A DNA stretch of 64,000 nucleotides from Erythrophleum ivorense (GCA_026724425.1 JAIUCV010000002.1:3291001-3355000); one strand, 5' to 3'; numbered from the stretch's first letter, positions 53,001-64,000 are shown. A program made the numbers and translations. Notes: generated from the sequence alone by a model not told the origin.

Positions 53001-54325
53001 ACAAAGCTCATATAATTGCCAAAAGATATAATTAAAAGGAAGGTATTGACTATCATGACACTTTTTCTCTCGTTCAAATCATCATTGCCCTTATAGCTAT
53101 TAATCATTGATCCTTTTTTCAAATAGATGTCTACAATACATTTTTTCAAGAAGATTTATATGAAAAAGTCTACATGGAACTTTCTTAGGGTTTAGCAGCC
53201 AGAAGGAGAATATGGTATGTCAGCTGAACAAATCCCTTAATGGTTTGAAACAAGCCTTAAGATAATGGAATTCAAAGTTGATTGAAGCACTTTTGATTGC
53301 TAGGTTATGCAAAGTAAGTATAATTACTCCTTGTTTACTAAAAAGCAAGGGAGTTTCTTCACTATATTACTTGTATACATTAATGACTTGCTTATTACTG
53401 GGAATAGCTTGAAAGCAATAACAAATATTAAATCACTCTTGCATAGCCACTTCAAGACCAAGGATTTGAGTGAATTGGCATACTTTCATGGTATAAAGAT
53501 AGCTAGATCAAAAGAAGGTATTGTAATGAATCAAAGGAAGTATGTGTTAGATTTAATTTCAGAAATGAGACTGAATGGCTCAAAACTAGAGGGAGTACCA
53601 CTAGATTAGAACATTAAGCTAACTTTAGTTGAATATGTTAAAGAATTAAAGGTAAATGCTAATAGATATGGGCAAATACCAATGACTCATAGGGAAGCTC
53701 ATCTATCTTATTATGACAACACTCAACATTAGTTATGCAATGCAATCACTAAGTCAATTATAAATTCTCCTAAACAATCACATATAGTGGTAACAATAAG
53801 AGTTGTTCATTATTTGAAGTAAAATCCTGGGTTGGGTCTTCTTATGCCAGTATCTAGTAAAATAGAGTTAAAATATATGATTCAGATTGGGTGGCCTATC
53901 CATTAACAAGGAGGTTAGTTAGTGGTTACCTAGTTTAAATTAGAGATTCATTGATTTCATCGAAGTCAAAATAGCAAAACACCCATCAATTTCATGGAAG
54001 TTAAAAAAGCAAAACACCATATGAAAATCTTCTACCATAGTAGAATACTAAGCCATGGTAGTTGCAATTTCAAAAGAAATTTGGTTGCTTGGATTATTGG
54101 GAGATTTAAGAATTGAAAAGCTACATCCTGCTTCTCTGTACTATGACAGCAAGGCTACATTCCATATTGCAACAAATTTCATGATCCATGAATGCACTAA
54201 GCATAAAGAGATGGGTTGCCATTTTGAAAGAAAGAAAATACAAAAAGGAATAGTCAAGCCTCAACATAAAAGAACCAAAAAGCAACTACTAGATATTCTA
54301 ACTAAAGTACTTAGCAAATAATAAC
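50020..54325 (+). pseudogene. Broken copia gag-pol
   Basis: Fragments in order are: gag N-terminus with VSQPLIGVESYTV and MKIAFLTKNKVGFID (about 50140-50250); a protease/pre-integrase piece VPNFCFNLISIAKLTKDHN (51151-51300); an HHCC zinc-binding piece with WHQRLHHANQSL and PCSICPLAKQ (51480-51610); an integrase core with SIVDDFSRTTWFFLL (about 51729-51773), whose second catalytic aspartate region reads RTNNGA instead of the usual DNG form; RT entry KWVYKVKYKANG (about 52950); the RT catalytic box as YINDLLI (about 53379-53399), where the first Asp of YxDD is Asn; RNase H with YYDSKATFHIATN (about 54145-54180). Both altered residues and many stops show it cannot be active. Confidence 0.88.
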
Positions 54326-54371
54326 ATCATTATTTATTGTTCAAGTTAGGAGTTTTAGATTTGTTTAGTCC

Positions 54372-54386
54372 CAACTTGAGGGGGAG
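54372..54386 (+). promoter_or_regulatory. Polypurine tract
   Basis: ttgagggggag lies directly before the 3' LTR, the expected plus-strand priming site of a copia element. Confidence 0.8.
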
Positions 54387-54624
54387 TATTAAATGATATT
54401 TATGTGGCAAGTAGTTGAGTTAGTTATATATATAGTTAGATAGTTATAATTCTATTAAGAAGTTTGGAGAAGTATATAGTAGTGTGAGTAATGTGCAAAT
54501 ATACATATGCTAAATTGATGCATTCCTTTTATTCAATGCAATTTTTCACAAAGATATTTTCTATTGCTATGTTCATTTTTTTTCCTTAATACTGCTTCTA
54601 TGATGTAATGTTAATATTTCAACA
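54387..54624 (+). repeat. 3' LTR of the copia element
   Basis: 238 bp, starting TATTAAATGATA (first dinucleotide changed from TG to TA) and ending TTTCAACA. It is followed by the caaaa target duplication. Confidence 0.92.
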
Positions 54625-54844
54625 CAAAAAGTGATCTTTGTATTTTTTTTTTAAGATTCTTTAAAGAATATGAAATAAAATTAATTAGGTGTATGTCATT
54701 GGAACCAAAACAATTATTAAAATGTAATGAAGCACAACCTAATTGCTGTTAGTATATACACACATTTAAAGTCACATATGACTTGCCAATTGATACGTGA
54801 AAAATTGAAATCTCACACGACAAGTTCAAAAGATCAATAAAATG

Positions 54845-54847
<3 letters not shown>

Positions 54848-54890
<43 letters not shown>
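54848..54890. repeat. (AT)n microsatellite
   Basis: About 21 uninterrupted AT/TA dinucleotides. Confidence 0.95.
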
Positions 54891-54893
<3 letters not shown>

Positions 54894-56379
54894 AAAAAGC
54901 TATCTAGTGTGCATGTGCTATTCTATGCAAAAATAAACAAGGACTAAGTTGTTTATGTTTACTTCCTCAACTCTCCTTTTCCATTATATGTTCAACGCTC
55001 CATAAGTTTCTAATGATTTTCCCTTGGTTTATATGATTCCCATTCAACCAACAGCACCAAGATGAAAAGAGGTTAATACTAACTATAGATTAAACTAAGT
55101 AAGCATAACATTTAAAACATCTTTTGAATAATTGATAAGTCCTAATTTATTTTCATGACATTTTATGAGAACCCATCAAGTTATTTAACCTAATATTGTC
55201 CATTTATTATTATATTGAAGTTTATTTGCCTTTAGGGTTGATTTGTGGAATTCATGTTAATTTACTGTAAAAACTCTAATTTTAAACTTTCATTGTGTAA
55301 ATGAGTTAAAATAAAAGAACTAGTGATGCTTGAAGGTTTCATATGATAAGTTTGAAGAAGGAAGTGACATTTCTTATAAGAGTGACATTTAAAAAATGTC
55401 TAAAAGATTTTTCACAAATAAAATTCAATTAGGTGTGTAATCTAAGAAGACTAACCCTTGTATCTAGGAGAAGCCTTTAAAGATGCTTTTCTCTTTTTTT
55501 TTTTTCCTTTTTTTTTTTGTTTGGGGGGGGGGGGGGGGGGGAATACATTAGCAACTTGAGTTAAGTAGAAAATTTGGCATAATTAGAAAGGGAAGGGGAA
55601 TTAAAGAAATTGTTCTTGTTTGCTCTAATAGCTTGATCCATTGAGTTACTTCCAAATGACTTGAAGCCACAAACCATTTGCCTAATATCTTCTTTAATTG
55701 TTTCCACTTACGGGTCTTCTAGCAAGTAAAGATTTAATGTAGAGTGAGTTTCTTGCCAATGAAAAAAAGTTAAAGGTTTTGGTTCAATGGGTCATTAATT
55801 ATATCCAATGTGGCACCCTTCAAATAATATATCTGATTATCTCCATGGTAACAAGTCTCTTTGGCTATGACTTACCTAGGAAGAACCACTTGTATCATCT
55901 TAATAACAGACCAATTTAATGTGATCGCAACCTTGGCACTACCCGTTCCTTGCGTGTTCTTGTTAGAGATGATCTTTTCAAATGTATATATATATATATA
56001 GATAATGTGAAATTCTTTGCAAAGAAAAGATTTTATGTAATAGCTAGGATGATCTTCAACTCCCTTAAGTAATGTTTTCCCCTTTAAAGATGGTTTTTGC
56101 CATGCCGTTAGTATAAAGAGCCCTCCTGTAATTTTTTAAATACTCGATTTTCCATTTCTTAACCGCTCTTTGTACTTGAGGACAAGATCTTGGCTGAATG
56201 ACTTTGGCAATGCTAATAGCATTCTGAATTAATTCCTCAGTTTCCATGACCAACTTCAAGTTGCTTCTATTTTTATGTAACAAATTTCATGAAAAACAGT
56301 ATACATAGTCTAATCAATATAGACCTTTCAGAAACAATACAAATATAATACAGAGGGCCAAGCCTACAAAACCAAGTAA
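54891..56379. other. Intergenic region without supported genes
   Basis: The region contains a long T-tract/G-tract (55496-55541) and a minus-strand open frame at 56065-56283 that looks fairly protein-like (KVIQPRSCPQVQRAVKKWK) but matches nothing I recognise. No conserved domain or exon structure is visible. Confidence 0.4.
55496..55541. repeat. Poly(T) followed by a G-run of about 18
   Basis: Two T-rich runs separated by cc lead into gtttgggggg..., an uninterrupted run of about 18 G. It is a likely site of sequencing length error and of G-quadruplex-type structure. Confidence 0.9.
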
Positions 56380-57819
56380 TTATGCTTGGATTCGTTGGCC
56401 TTCTTTCTCTATGGGCCCGGAATGCTCCTCTTTCCTCCTACTCCCCAAACGCAAAAGCCCATACAGCTTCCGGAGCTCCCGCATCGTGTGAACACTCTCT
56501 TGAGATACAACTCCGTCAGGTTGACCCAACTCCCCGCTATTCCGACCCGATCCGGCTTCGCTCCCCCTCTGGCCCCTCCTCCCATCACCACCGTTGACTT
56601 GCAGAGCCGTGATGAGGGTTTTCAAAGCCCGGCTGGGTGAGTTCCGGTTCGAGATCATAATCTCACCGATCTCGGCCGGGCTCATCCTGGCCCCGGCCTG
56701 AAAAACCTCCTCCACTTGAGGAAAAAGCTTGTGATCCTTCACCCCCAAATAACTACTCGCTAAAACCTTGAAGGTGGAGAAATCACATAAGGGGAAGTGT
56801 ATGTGAACGTCAATCCTCCCTGGCCTCATCACCGCTTCATCAATCTCATCTTTCTCGTTCATCGTGAACACCATCACGCGCTCCTCCCCACAGCACGATA
56901 TTATTCCGTCCATGAAGTTTAACACACCTGATAAACTCACAGCCGTTGATTTCCCTGCGAGGATTCTGTCAAGCTCTTCGATCACGATCACCGATTTACT
57001 CGTTGTCTGCAACAATAGCATCTTCAAATCGGAGTCGTCCGAAACTTTCGACATATCTATATCGTAGACGTCGTAACACAGGAACCTTGCCATCGCCGCG
57101 ATGAAACTGGATTTTCCCGTACCGGACGCACCGTAGAGAAGGTAACTCCGTTTCCAAACACGGCCTAACCGGTGATAGTACTGCTTCGACTTCACAAACA
57201 GTTCGAGATCGGATTTGACCTTGTTCTTCAGCTCGGCGTCCATCACCACCGTGTCGAAGCTTGCCGGGTGGTTGAACGGAACCGATCGCCACCGTGAATT
57301 CTCGCCACTTCCAGAGTTCATGTATAACTTAGTCTCTTTCTTCTTTTGTTCGATTTCATCCGCCACCGTGAGGATGTGCTGGAAGTACTGACGGAAAATT
57401 CTGCGTTTGTCTTTCTTCTTGATTCTGAGTACCAGTGCTGAATTAACGTCCCCCTCTGATTTCTCCTTCGTCCAGGAAACTCTGGCGCCGAGGAAAGTGT
57501 CGTCGACTGTCTGGTTAGCATCGAGGTGAAGGAAAATTTCACTAGGTTTGGAACCAGAGAAGAGGTTTGTGAAATCAGAGTCTTCTACGGAAGGTAGTGA
57601 GTTAAGGTACGTGAGGGTTTTCTGGTGCAGTTGATTTTCCTGGAAATGCTCATTGTAGAGTGGGATTTTGAAGGATTGGTGAATATGGAGGTGGCTTTCA
57701 AAGGTAAACCACCATCTTTGAAGAATATATAACAGGGAAGTTTTGCGGAAAAAACGAAGGATTAGAAGAAAGAGAAGAAGGACGAAGAAAATGGAAGAGA
57801 TGGAGCTAGCCCAAATCAT
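56380..57819 (-). CDS. AAA-ATPase of the BCS1-like plant clade (At2g46620-like)
   Basis: A single-exon gene of 479 aa. Residues 5-22 form an N-terminal membrane anchor (ISSIFFVLLLFLLILRFF), followed by the plant AAA-ATPase-associated N-domain (about 25-130) and the AAA module (about 183-345). Walker A reads GASGTGKSS (230-238), Walker B VIVIEELDR (277-285), sensor 1 VFTMNEKDE (317-325) and the arginine-finger region MRPGRIDVHIHFP (331-343). The C-terminus from about residue 405 is Gly/Arg/Glu-rich and probably disordered. The clade is named after mitochondrial Bcs1, but plant members localise to several membranes and most have stress-related or unknown roles; substrate here is unknown. Compared with the usual GPPGTGKS and IEDLD, Walker A has Ala-Ser and Walker B has Glu-Glu; both should still bind and hydrolyse ATP. 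Intronless structure is normal for the clade. GC content is clearly higher than in flanking DNA. Confidence 0.92.
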   Translation of the reverse strand: MIWASSISSIFFVLLLFLLILRFFRKTSLLYILQRWWFTFESHLHIHQSFKIPLYNEHFQENQLHQKTLTYLNSLPSVEDSDFTNLFSGSKPSEIFLHLDANQTVDDTFLGARVSWTKEKSEGDVNSALVLRIKKKDKRRIFRQYFQHILTVADEIEQKKKETKLYMNSGSGENSRWRSVPFNHPASFDTVVMDAELKNKVKSDLELFVKSKQYYHRLGRVWKRSYLLYGASGTGKSSFIAAMARFLCYDVYDIDMSKVSDDSDLKMLLLQTTSKSVIVIEELDRILAGKSTAVSLSGVLNFMDGIISCCGEERVMVFTMNEKDEIDEAVMRPGRIDVHIHFPLCDFSTFKVLASSYLGVKDHKLFPQVEEVFQAGARMSPAEIGEIMISNRNSPSRALKTLITALQVNGGDGRRGQRGSEAGSGRNSGELGQPDGVVSQESVHTMRELRKLYGLLRLGSRRKEEHSGPIEKEGQRIQA

Positions 57820-60322
57820 ATTGATTGAAACTAAACTAAGAAAATCTGTAAGAGCTTGTAAAATTTAAATGGTACTCCATGCATGTGGGTTGGGCGAGTC
57901 AGAGAGATTACAAAGCTGGTGAAGGTAGGAAGATGGGGGGTGTTCAACGGAGGATGGTTGTATGAGTTTGAAAAGTTATGGTGGGGGCAATTGGCAAATT
58001 TAACAGGTCAATGACAGTTTTATTCTTTGTGCTTATAGCTGTGGATACATGACTTGTAGACGGCATCGAGGTGGTGTTCTTGTCTATGGATTGAAGATAA
58101 CTGAGTGTCTGATTTTCAAGATTTTTGACTCTTTGGTGGCTTACTTTGCTTAGAATATTCTGAATAATTGTTATATAAATACTCTGTTTAATCTTTTTTT
58201 TAATCCGCATTTCTTTTAATTCTTAATTTTGTTTTATATGGATTTTTTTGGTGGATATGTTGATTAGCAATGATGCATTACGCTATGGTGGTCATGTGAT
58301 TTGATGAAGTCGAACTTTATGGCAAATGATAGATTAGTGGCTAGCTGTCTCAAAATATACGTATTAAATGGCAAGAATAATAACGAGTCATATATTTTAG
58401 TTCTATCCACAAGGTTTTTTTGTTTTTAACTTCTCTTGCTTGGCCAAATAGAAATTTTATAATTTCATTGAAGTATCTATATGTGTGCGTTGGATGAAAA
58501 ATATATGAAAGTGTTTTATTTAATTTGATTTCATGTCAAATGTTACGATTTTTGAACAAATATTATATCAATTACATGCGATAGATTTTAATTTATTCCA
58601 AATTTACGTTACTTTATATTGTTATTGGCTATCATAAACTTGTCCCATAAAGATACTTTAATCCAACACGATGCCCGAAGAAAGATACAGAAAGAAAATA
58701 AAATAAAATTACTTTTTATTTGGGTAAAGTCAATAAGGAATCTTGGAGGCTAAGGAAAAGAAAAGGGAAGTAATGATAAATTAACATTGCATTCAAGACA
58801 CGTTTGTCTACTCTGAACTAGTAAAAGTTTGATAGTTTTGAACTCGTAAACTTTATTTTATTAAAAAAAAAAACTGCCCAAAATTTCTGTTGTTCATTAT
58901 TTTTTCTTTGGGCCTTAAAATGCCCGAATTCAGAACATATTATCAGCTAGCGACCTTACGAAAAGTCTACTACTATTGGAGGAGAAAATTTTTCGTTTGA
59001 CCGCAAAAATAAGACAGCATGCTGTTAACAGTTGCAATCATTTTTATTTTAAGCAATGATGTGTTCCAGTCAGCGTCAAAAGTTTTCCATCCTGAATAAT
59101 TAAAACCTGCCATAAATTGATAGTGGCCACAGGAAATTCGCCAACAGGGATTGCCTTAATTGAAAGTCAGAGATTCCAATGAACTAGATTGCATTGATCC
59201 CTTGCCACTATCATATTTTATTTGTGGACCATGTGCAACCGTGTTACACGTCCACAAGACCTCCTAGTCTTTGATAAACCCTTGGATACTTTTTTTTTCA
59301 GTTAGCCACTTCCCGAAATCCATTCCAGAAAATGAAAAGAAACATATTCATAGCAGATCATTTTCACTCGCTTCGTTTTCTAACTCCTCTTTTTTTTTTT
59401 TTTTAATCTGTACAAAATTAATCTTCTACTATTTTGCCATTCCCTTGAAAACGTTATTTAGTAATGATGGAACCACGAGACAAGTATCATTGGAGCCACA
59501 AACAGGAAAAACGAGGTTAGGATAGGCCTCGTCAGTGGTCCTGCCTTCACTGTAGAAATATGTTTGAGAGGAAAAGAAAGTACAAATTTTGGGTCCACTA
59601 TTGTGTATGTAATGAAAGAGGGGGATGCTGGTAGCTTGCAACTTTCAAAGGTTAAGGTTAATCATCATCTTACGCGAGTGGAGTGAACCAGCAAGACTAT
59701 TAAAACAAAAAAAAAGGGGATCACGGACCCACATCGCTTTAAGAGAAAAAACCAAAGCCAACCCTCTTCACTGCCAGGAATTCCCACTGGTATCAATCAT
59801 TGACGGCTGTTGGCAACTTGCTCACTGCATCATCTTGAATCTTAAGTTTACTCTGTTAAAGTTGTTAGGTAGGTCAGTGATAGATTCAACAACATTAATC
59901 ATGGATTTAATCATTCATATAATATCAACACGACTAGAGGCAACAATTATTCAGAACTGATCCAAACAATAGCATACTTTTTTTCTTTTCCATTGGCTAA
60001 ATAGAACAGAATTAATGCGTGGTTCAGCTCTTTCATACACTACACTGCTCGGGTATGATTGAACTTCTTTTCCTTCCTTCTTATTACATTTGGCCAGTAC
60101 TACAGCTACCGTTTTATGTCCCTGTAGTCATCATATACATGATATACAAAACCGATATTTGCATTACTAAAATAATAATGAATGATACAATTTTGCAAAA
60201 ATGACACGCTAAAAGCTGCTACTGGATTATTATGTGCAATAGCAAACCACAAGCTTTCGACTATTATGCTGTTGCGATTAGGACTACGCTAAATGAATGA
60301 AAGAGAATACAAGGCTAGGATT
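57820..60322. other. Intergenic region between the two AAA-ATPase genes
   Basis: Contains the promoter of the BCS1-like gene (no clear TATA box chosen) and the 3' flank of the ATAD1-like gene. Open frames at 59.3-60.2 kb are short and of random composition; I see no gene or RNA. Confidence 0.45.
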
Positions 60323-63300
60323 TTAAGGATCCTGGGCGTCTGATTGGAGATTAATAATTTGAGAAACCACAAGCTTAGAGAGTTCACTGATTGCTGCTTG
60401 AAACTGATAATCACCTGACTCCCTGTGCCCTGTACTTCTTGGTGACTGTAGGTTTAATCCGCTGTATTCACCAGCAGCAACCTTTGTTTTCCTTGAAGTG
60501 GCTAGGGCCTTCTCCAAATCTGACTGCGTCAAAGGCCTTGCTTCCTGAAACATTAAAAGAAGAAATACTCAAAATCACAAGTACTTCTTATTGTGAGACA
60601 GCCATTAAGATGACTATTCTGTTTCTATTTCTTAATAACATACCCATGTGTTGTACTGTTGTTTCTCTTGCCACTTTCATCAATCAGTTACAATAAATAG
60701 AAGCAAAGAAGACTAGGCATTCAGAATTTACTCCATATTTTTTTTTCGGCGACCCCCCCCCCCACCCCAAAAAAAAAAATACAGCTAGCCACTCAGATGT
60801 CATATCATCTGAAAATTTTTTTTCAAATTAAACATGGTGATAAACCCCTTAAAAAAAAATATGACAAGCTGAAGCAACAGTCAAGTCAGATACAATTAAT
60901 TGCTTTCATGGACCAAGGATGCAGTTCAGGAATGCAAATATAACTCCGGGCTCATAAAAAAGTTTTCCAATAATCAAATCCAAAATGTAATTTTCCCTTG
61001 GTAACAAAATTTGACACTAATTGAATATGCAATCCAGTCGCGACAGCCCTAGATAGCAGACTATTGCAGAAGTAGAAAACATTTAAGGGAGAGAAGAATG
61101 TAGAAGAGAATGATGAATAAACTCACGGGAGAATTTCTTCCTTGCTTTTCTTCATGCAGCAGTTCCCTAATGGGAAAATAGGCAGCATTCTTGCAGAGTT
61201 CAAACAGATCTGATCCCGTATATCCCTCACACAAGCCAGCTATACGATCAAAGTCAATGTTGTCTTCAACCCTCTCACCCTTTAAGATAACCTTCAATAT
61301 CTCAGCTCTCTCCCTTTGGTCTGGAATTCCAATTTCAAAGGCTTGAGGAAGACGCCGAAGTATTGCTTCATCAAGTTCTGAAGGACGATTAGTTGCTGCA
61401 AGGACCATAACTCGAGCATTCTCTACAAGGAGGGAAAATTATAACTGTCATATTTAAAAAACCCTGCTCGAGAATAAAAAACTTAAGGATACCAAGTACA
61501 TCTACATAAAATAATATTATCGTACTTCAACTTAGTTTTAATGTGTAGTCCTCAAGGAAATTACATGACATGCTTACAAACTTACGATCGGTGGTAAATC
61601 CATCCCATAAAGCCATGAACTCAGTTTTCATGTTTAACATTGCCTCATGATCTGTTGTACGACGCTGACCCAAAAAACTGTCAACTTCATCGATGAATAT
61701 AATAGCAGGCTGGAGCTTATAGGCCAGGCTAAATACAGCAGCCACTGCAAAAGAACAGGCAGCAGAATATCAATGGTCAACCAATTAAGAAAACCACACT
61801 TCAAATGGAGAACATAAGCTCAATAAATCACATTAAAAACATATACAAATTTGTACAATGAATCTAATCACAAAGGCAACGTTAGGAAAATGAAAGTATA
61901 GTTCTAGCAATGAGCTGATCATAATGGTCTCAAACTAATCTAAATACAAAAAAACCATGATAGAACTGTTCTAGTCAAATTTGATCATAGTGGTCTCAGT
62001 AAAGCTTACAGGTTGTGATGAGTCACATCTTAAACACATTTTAGCAATGAGAGAAACAAGATTGTATCACTCATAGGCAACCAAAAAAAAAAGTATGCTA
62101 GTTTCAAGAGTCTGCATGTCAAGCTCTTATAAAGATGTTTAAAAAAAAATCACTAAGGATCTGTCAAAAAATATACAAATAATGTGCACTCACCAAGTTT
62201 TTGGGCATCACCAAACCATTTGCTCATCAGATTTGATATCCTTACATTAATGAAAACTGATCCAGACTCCTTAGCAATAGCTTTGGCAAGCATGGTTTTC
62301 CCAGTACCAGGGGGTCCATACAACAAGACCCCCTTTTGTGGGCCAAGTAGTTTGCCATGAGAAAATAGTTCAGGTCGTTTTAGAGGCAGTATAACAAGCT
62401 CAAACAATGCTTGCTTGATTGTTTGCAGTCCCCCAATAGAGTCAAACTTCACATCAATGTGGTCGGGATTTATAACATCGCAGGCTATGACATCCTGTAC
62501 ACAATAAAGGGGACAAATTTAAAATATATTTGGCTCTAGACCCCAATTTTCCCAAAGAAAATAAAGCCATACATCCATACAGGATATGCATTAGAAACTA
62601 GTACTTCTTTGCTATGTTTAGATTAATTTTTCCATTTATCATAGAATTTGATGAATATTGATAAGAAACTAATTCATATTTGCAGAATACTAGTGCCTAG
62701 AGCTAGAGGTTCACCTACTAAAATGAGCAGCACTAGAGGTGACAAGAAACTACCAGTAGCACCAGCTATATAAAAGTTCAAACTTCATGCTTAAATACCT
62801 ATGATATGAGCACATTGCTCCGCATGTTAAAGAATCATTCAGCCTAAATTCTTAAGCTGCAACATGAAGGCCGAATAATAACACTACAAATACATCCCCC
62901 TATCTTGTCCAGAAAGAACTTTCTAACCATATACTTGTCATTCACTCGAATGATACAACTAGAAATTCTAAAAAAAAATATCCCCACAACCAACCAAGGT
63001 AGAGAAAAATAAAAAAGTAACCTACTCTCTGTGGCAATGTTAAGAAATCACCCGCAAAATTAGAACAAAACACAAGTTCAAGACTGTTCCCAACACTTTT
63101 ACAGCACAAAGAACTTCCCTGAAATGTTGCTGATAGAATTCTTCTGTATCTCATTGACTACTTTGTGTTAGAAAGATGCTATTCAAATCCTGCGTTAAGC
63201 ATCTCCATCAGCAAATCAAAGTTTCCTATAGAATTAATGGCATAGGTTACACATTGTCAACTACGATGATAAAAAACTACACTAAGCCCAGCGAAATTGG

Positions 63301-63896
63301 AAAAAGCTGTTAATACTCATGTAAACTAGGTACACGATCGTTTAGTTTGTTATATGTGAATAAATAATTCATCGTTTCCACATACGCAAATTTGCACAAT
63401 TTTTATCTACTTTAAGCCCGTATGAACCAGAAGGACCGAGTTCCCTAAGCCCAAGATTTTGCTTTCTTTTATATTGTATCACAAAACCAAAAGTCTCTCA
63501 GTCTATCTATTGCAACGTTAAAACCAAAGGACATCAAAACCTAAGAACCCTTTAAATAAGCAAAATCCTAACAAGCCCACACAATTCCTACAAATTACAA
63601 TGCAACACAATTGAGCGCTTGCCAAAACAATGCGTTCTAGTAAAATCCACTAGCCCATATCAAGCGTGAGACAAAAAAAGTTATAACAGAAACAGTACCT
63701 CGTAAGCGTTTGTCTGAATGAGAGGACGACCGAGACGCTTAGCTATCTCTTTCTTGCGTTCAAGAGCTTTCTTTGATGCCCCACGATTCGAGTCGAGGTG
63801 TCGGAGCCCAGCAAACAAGACCAAGCAACTCAGTGCCCCACTCGCTGCGTACAATAACAATTCTTGGAGGGACCTCGTCGCTGACGAACCCTTCAT
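60323..63896 (-). CDS. Msp1/ATAD1-type membrane AAA-ATPase
   Basis: This is a membrane-anchored AAA+ extractase. The Msp1/ATAD1 family removes mislocalised tail-anchored proteins from the mitochondrial outer membrane and peroxisomes. Five exons join in phase: 63699-63896, 62194-62494, 61586-61744, 61127-61422 and 60323-60544, giving 391 aa. Residues about 13-31 form the N-terminal anchor (LLYAASGALSCLVLFAGL), followed by a basic linker. The AAA core starts at FDSIGGL (83-89). Walker A is GPPGTGKT (126-133), the pore-loop area is SNLMSKWFGD, Walker B FIDEVD (183-188), sensor 1 AATNRP (228-233) and the arginine fingers RR at 242-243. The C-terminal exon holds the meiotic-clade AAA C-terminal helices (ARPLTQSDLEKALATS). 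All catalytic residues are present. A link to the tail-anchored cytochrome b5 nearby is functional speculation only. Assignment to the ATAD1 clade is strong; localisation is inferred. Confidence 0.93.
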
Positions 63897-64000
63897 TCGT
63901 CTATCTCCAACAATAAATTATAACAGTATGTGTAAGAAGCATTCGGAATCAAAATTCCTTCTTTTCCTTTGAATCTAAGCTCTGGCTTCGAGAGAATACG
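63897..64000 (-). other. 5' leader/promoter start of the ATAD1-like gene, cut by window end
   Basis: Only about 100 bp upstream of the ATG is present. It is likely 5' UTR; no promoter motif is called. Confidence 0.4.

Larger units (their letters stand above)
49719..54624 (+). mobile_element. Ty1/copia LTR retrotransposon, full-length but inactive
   Basis: This is a 4906-bp element with two 238-bp LTRs and an identical 5-bp target duplication caaaa on each side (49714-49718 and 54625-54629). Between the LTRs the order is gag, protease region, integrase, reverse transcriptase, RNase H, which defines copia rather than gypsy. The internal reading frame is broken by many stops and frameshifts. 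The LTRs differ at roughly one position in five by eye, so the insertion is old. It sits between the 1.1-kb array and the AAA-ATPase gene, in gene-poor DNA. Confidence 0.93.

Noticed and set aside
59271..60204. Series of open frames of 60-110 codons
   Set aside because: Random composition, no domain, no splice logic; they lie in the spacer between two well-defined genes.
62942..63154. 70-codon minus-strand frame between exons 1 and 2 of the ATAD1-like gene
   Set aside because: It is inside intron 1, and the protein is complete and in phase without it.

Overview
This window is nuclear DNA of a flowering plant, most likely a core eudicot. The evidence is AT-rich intergenic DNA, GT-AG introns of plant size, plant-specific gene families (YSL metal transporter, plant-type RabGAP), a decayed Ty1/copia retroelement, Mutator-like relics, tRNA-derived SINEs and MITEs. 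The species cannot be fixed from sequence alone. There is no bacterial, organellar or viral backbone and no CRISPR array.

Five genes are intact at sequence level, and I resolved their exon structure by joining splice sites in phase: (1) 7836-11481 (+), a plant TBC-domain Rab GTPase-activating protein of the RabGAP22 type, with two alternative first exons of the same splice phase; (2) 14707-16706 (-), a 136-aa cytochrome b5 with both heme histidines and a C-terminal membrane anchor; (3) 26827-29487 (-), a seven-exon YSL3-type metal-nicotianamine transporter of about 668 aa; (4) 56380-57819 (-), a single-exon BCS1-clade AAA-ATPase; (5) 60323-63896 (-), a five-exon Msp1/ATAD1-type membrane AAA-ATPase of 391 aa. 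From memory, genes 5, 3, 2 and 1 match the consecutive Arabidopsis loci At5g53540, At5g53550 (YSL3), At5g53560 (CB5-E) and At5g53570 (RabGAP22). The window is therefore a conserved microsynteny block, expanded by repeats and carrying one extra AAA-ATPase (At2g46620-like).

The gene-free stretches are mostly repeats. 0-7.4 kb holds unassigned coding-like fragments and a 285-bp MITE with an 11-bp target duplication. 17-24 kb holds MITE-like and SINE-like pieces. 24.3-26.1 kb is a non-autonomous element with roughly 150-bp terminal inverted repeats and non-transposase cargo. 34.5-37.7 kb is a badly decayed Mutator-like transposase fused to a plant mobile domain. 38.3-39.8 kb is a diverged tandem repeat of about 400 bp. 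44.3-48.9 kb is a tandem array of four units of about 1.1 kb with no recognisable coding content. 49.7-54.6 kb is a complete but dead Ty1/copia element with two 238-bp LTRs and a perfect 5-bp target duplication.

The genes act in separate processes (membrane trafficking, ER electron transfer, metal transport, organelle AAA functions). Their proximity looks like inherited gene order rather than a functional cluster. I did not find a convincing new multi-gene system. The observations most worth testing are the RabGAP alternative N-termini, the 1.1-kb array, the element with cargo, and the PMD-MULE relic.
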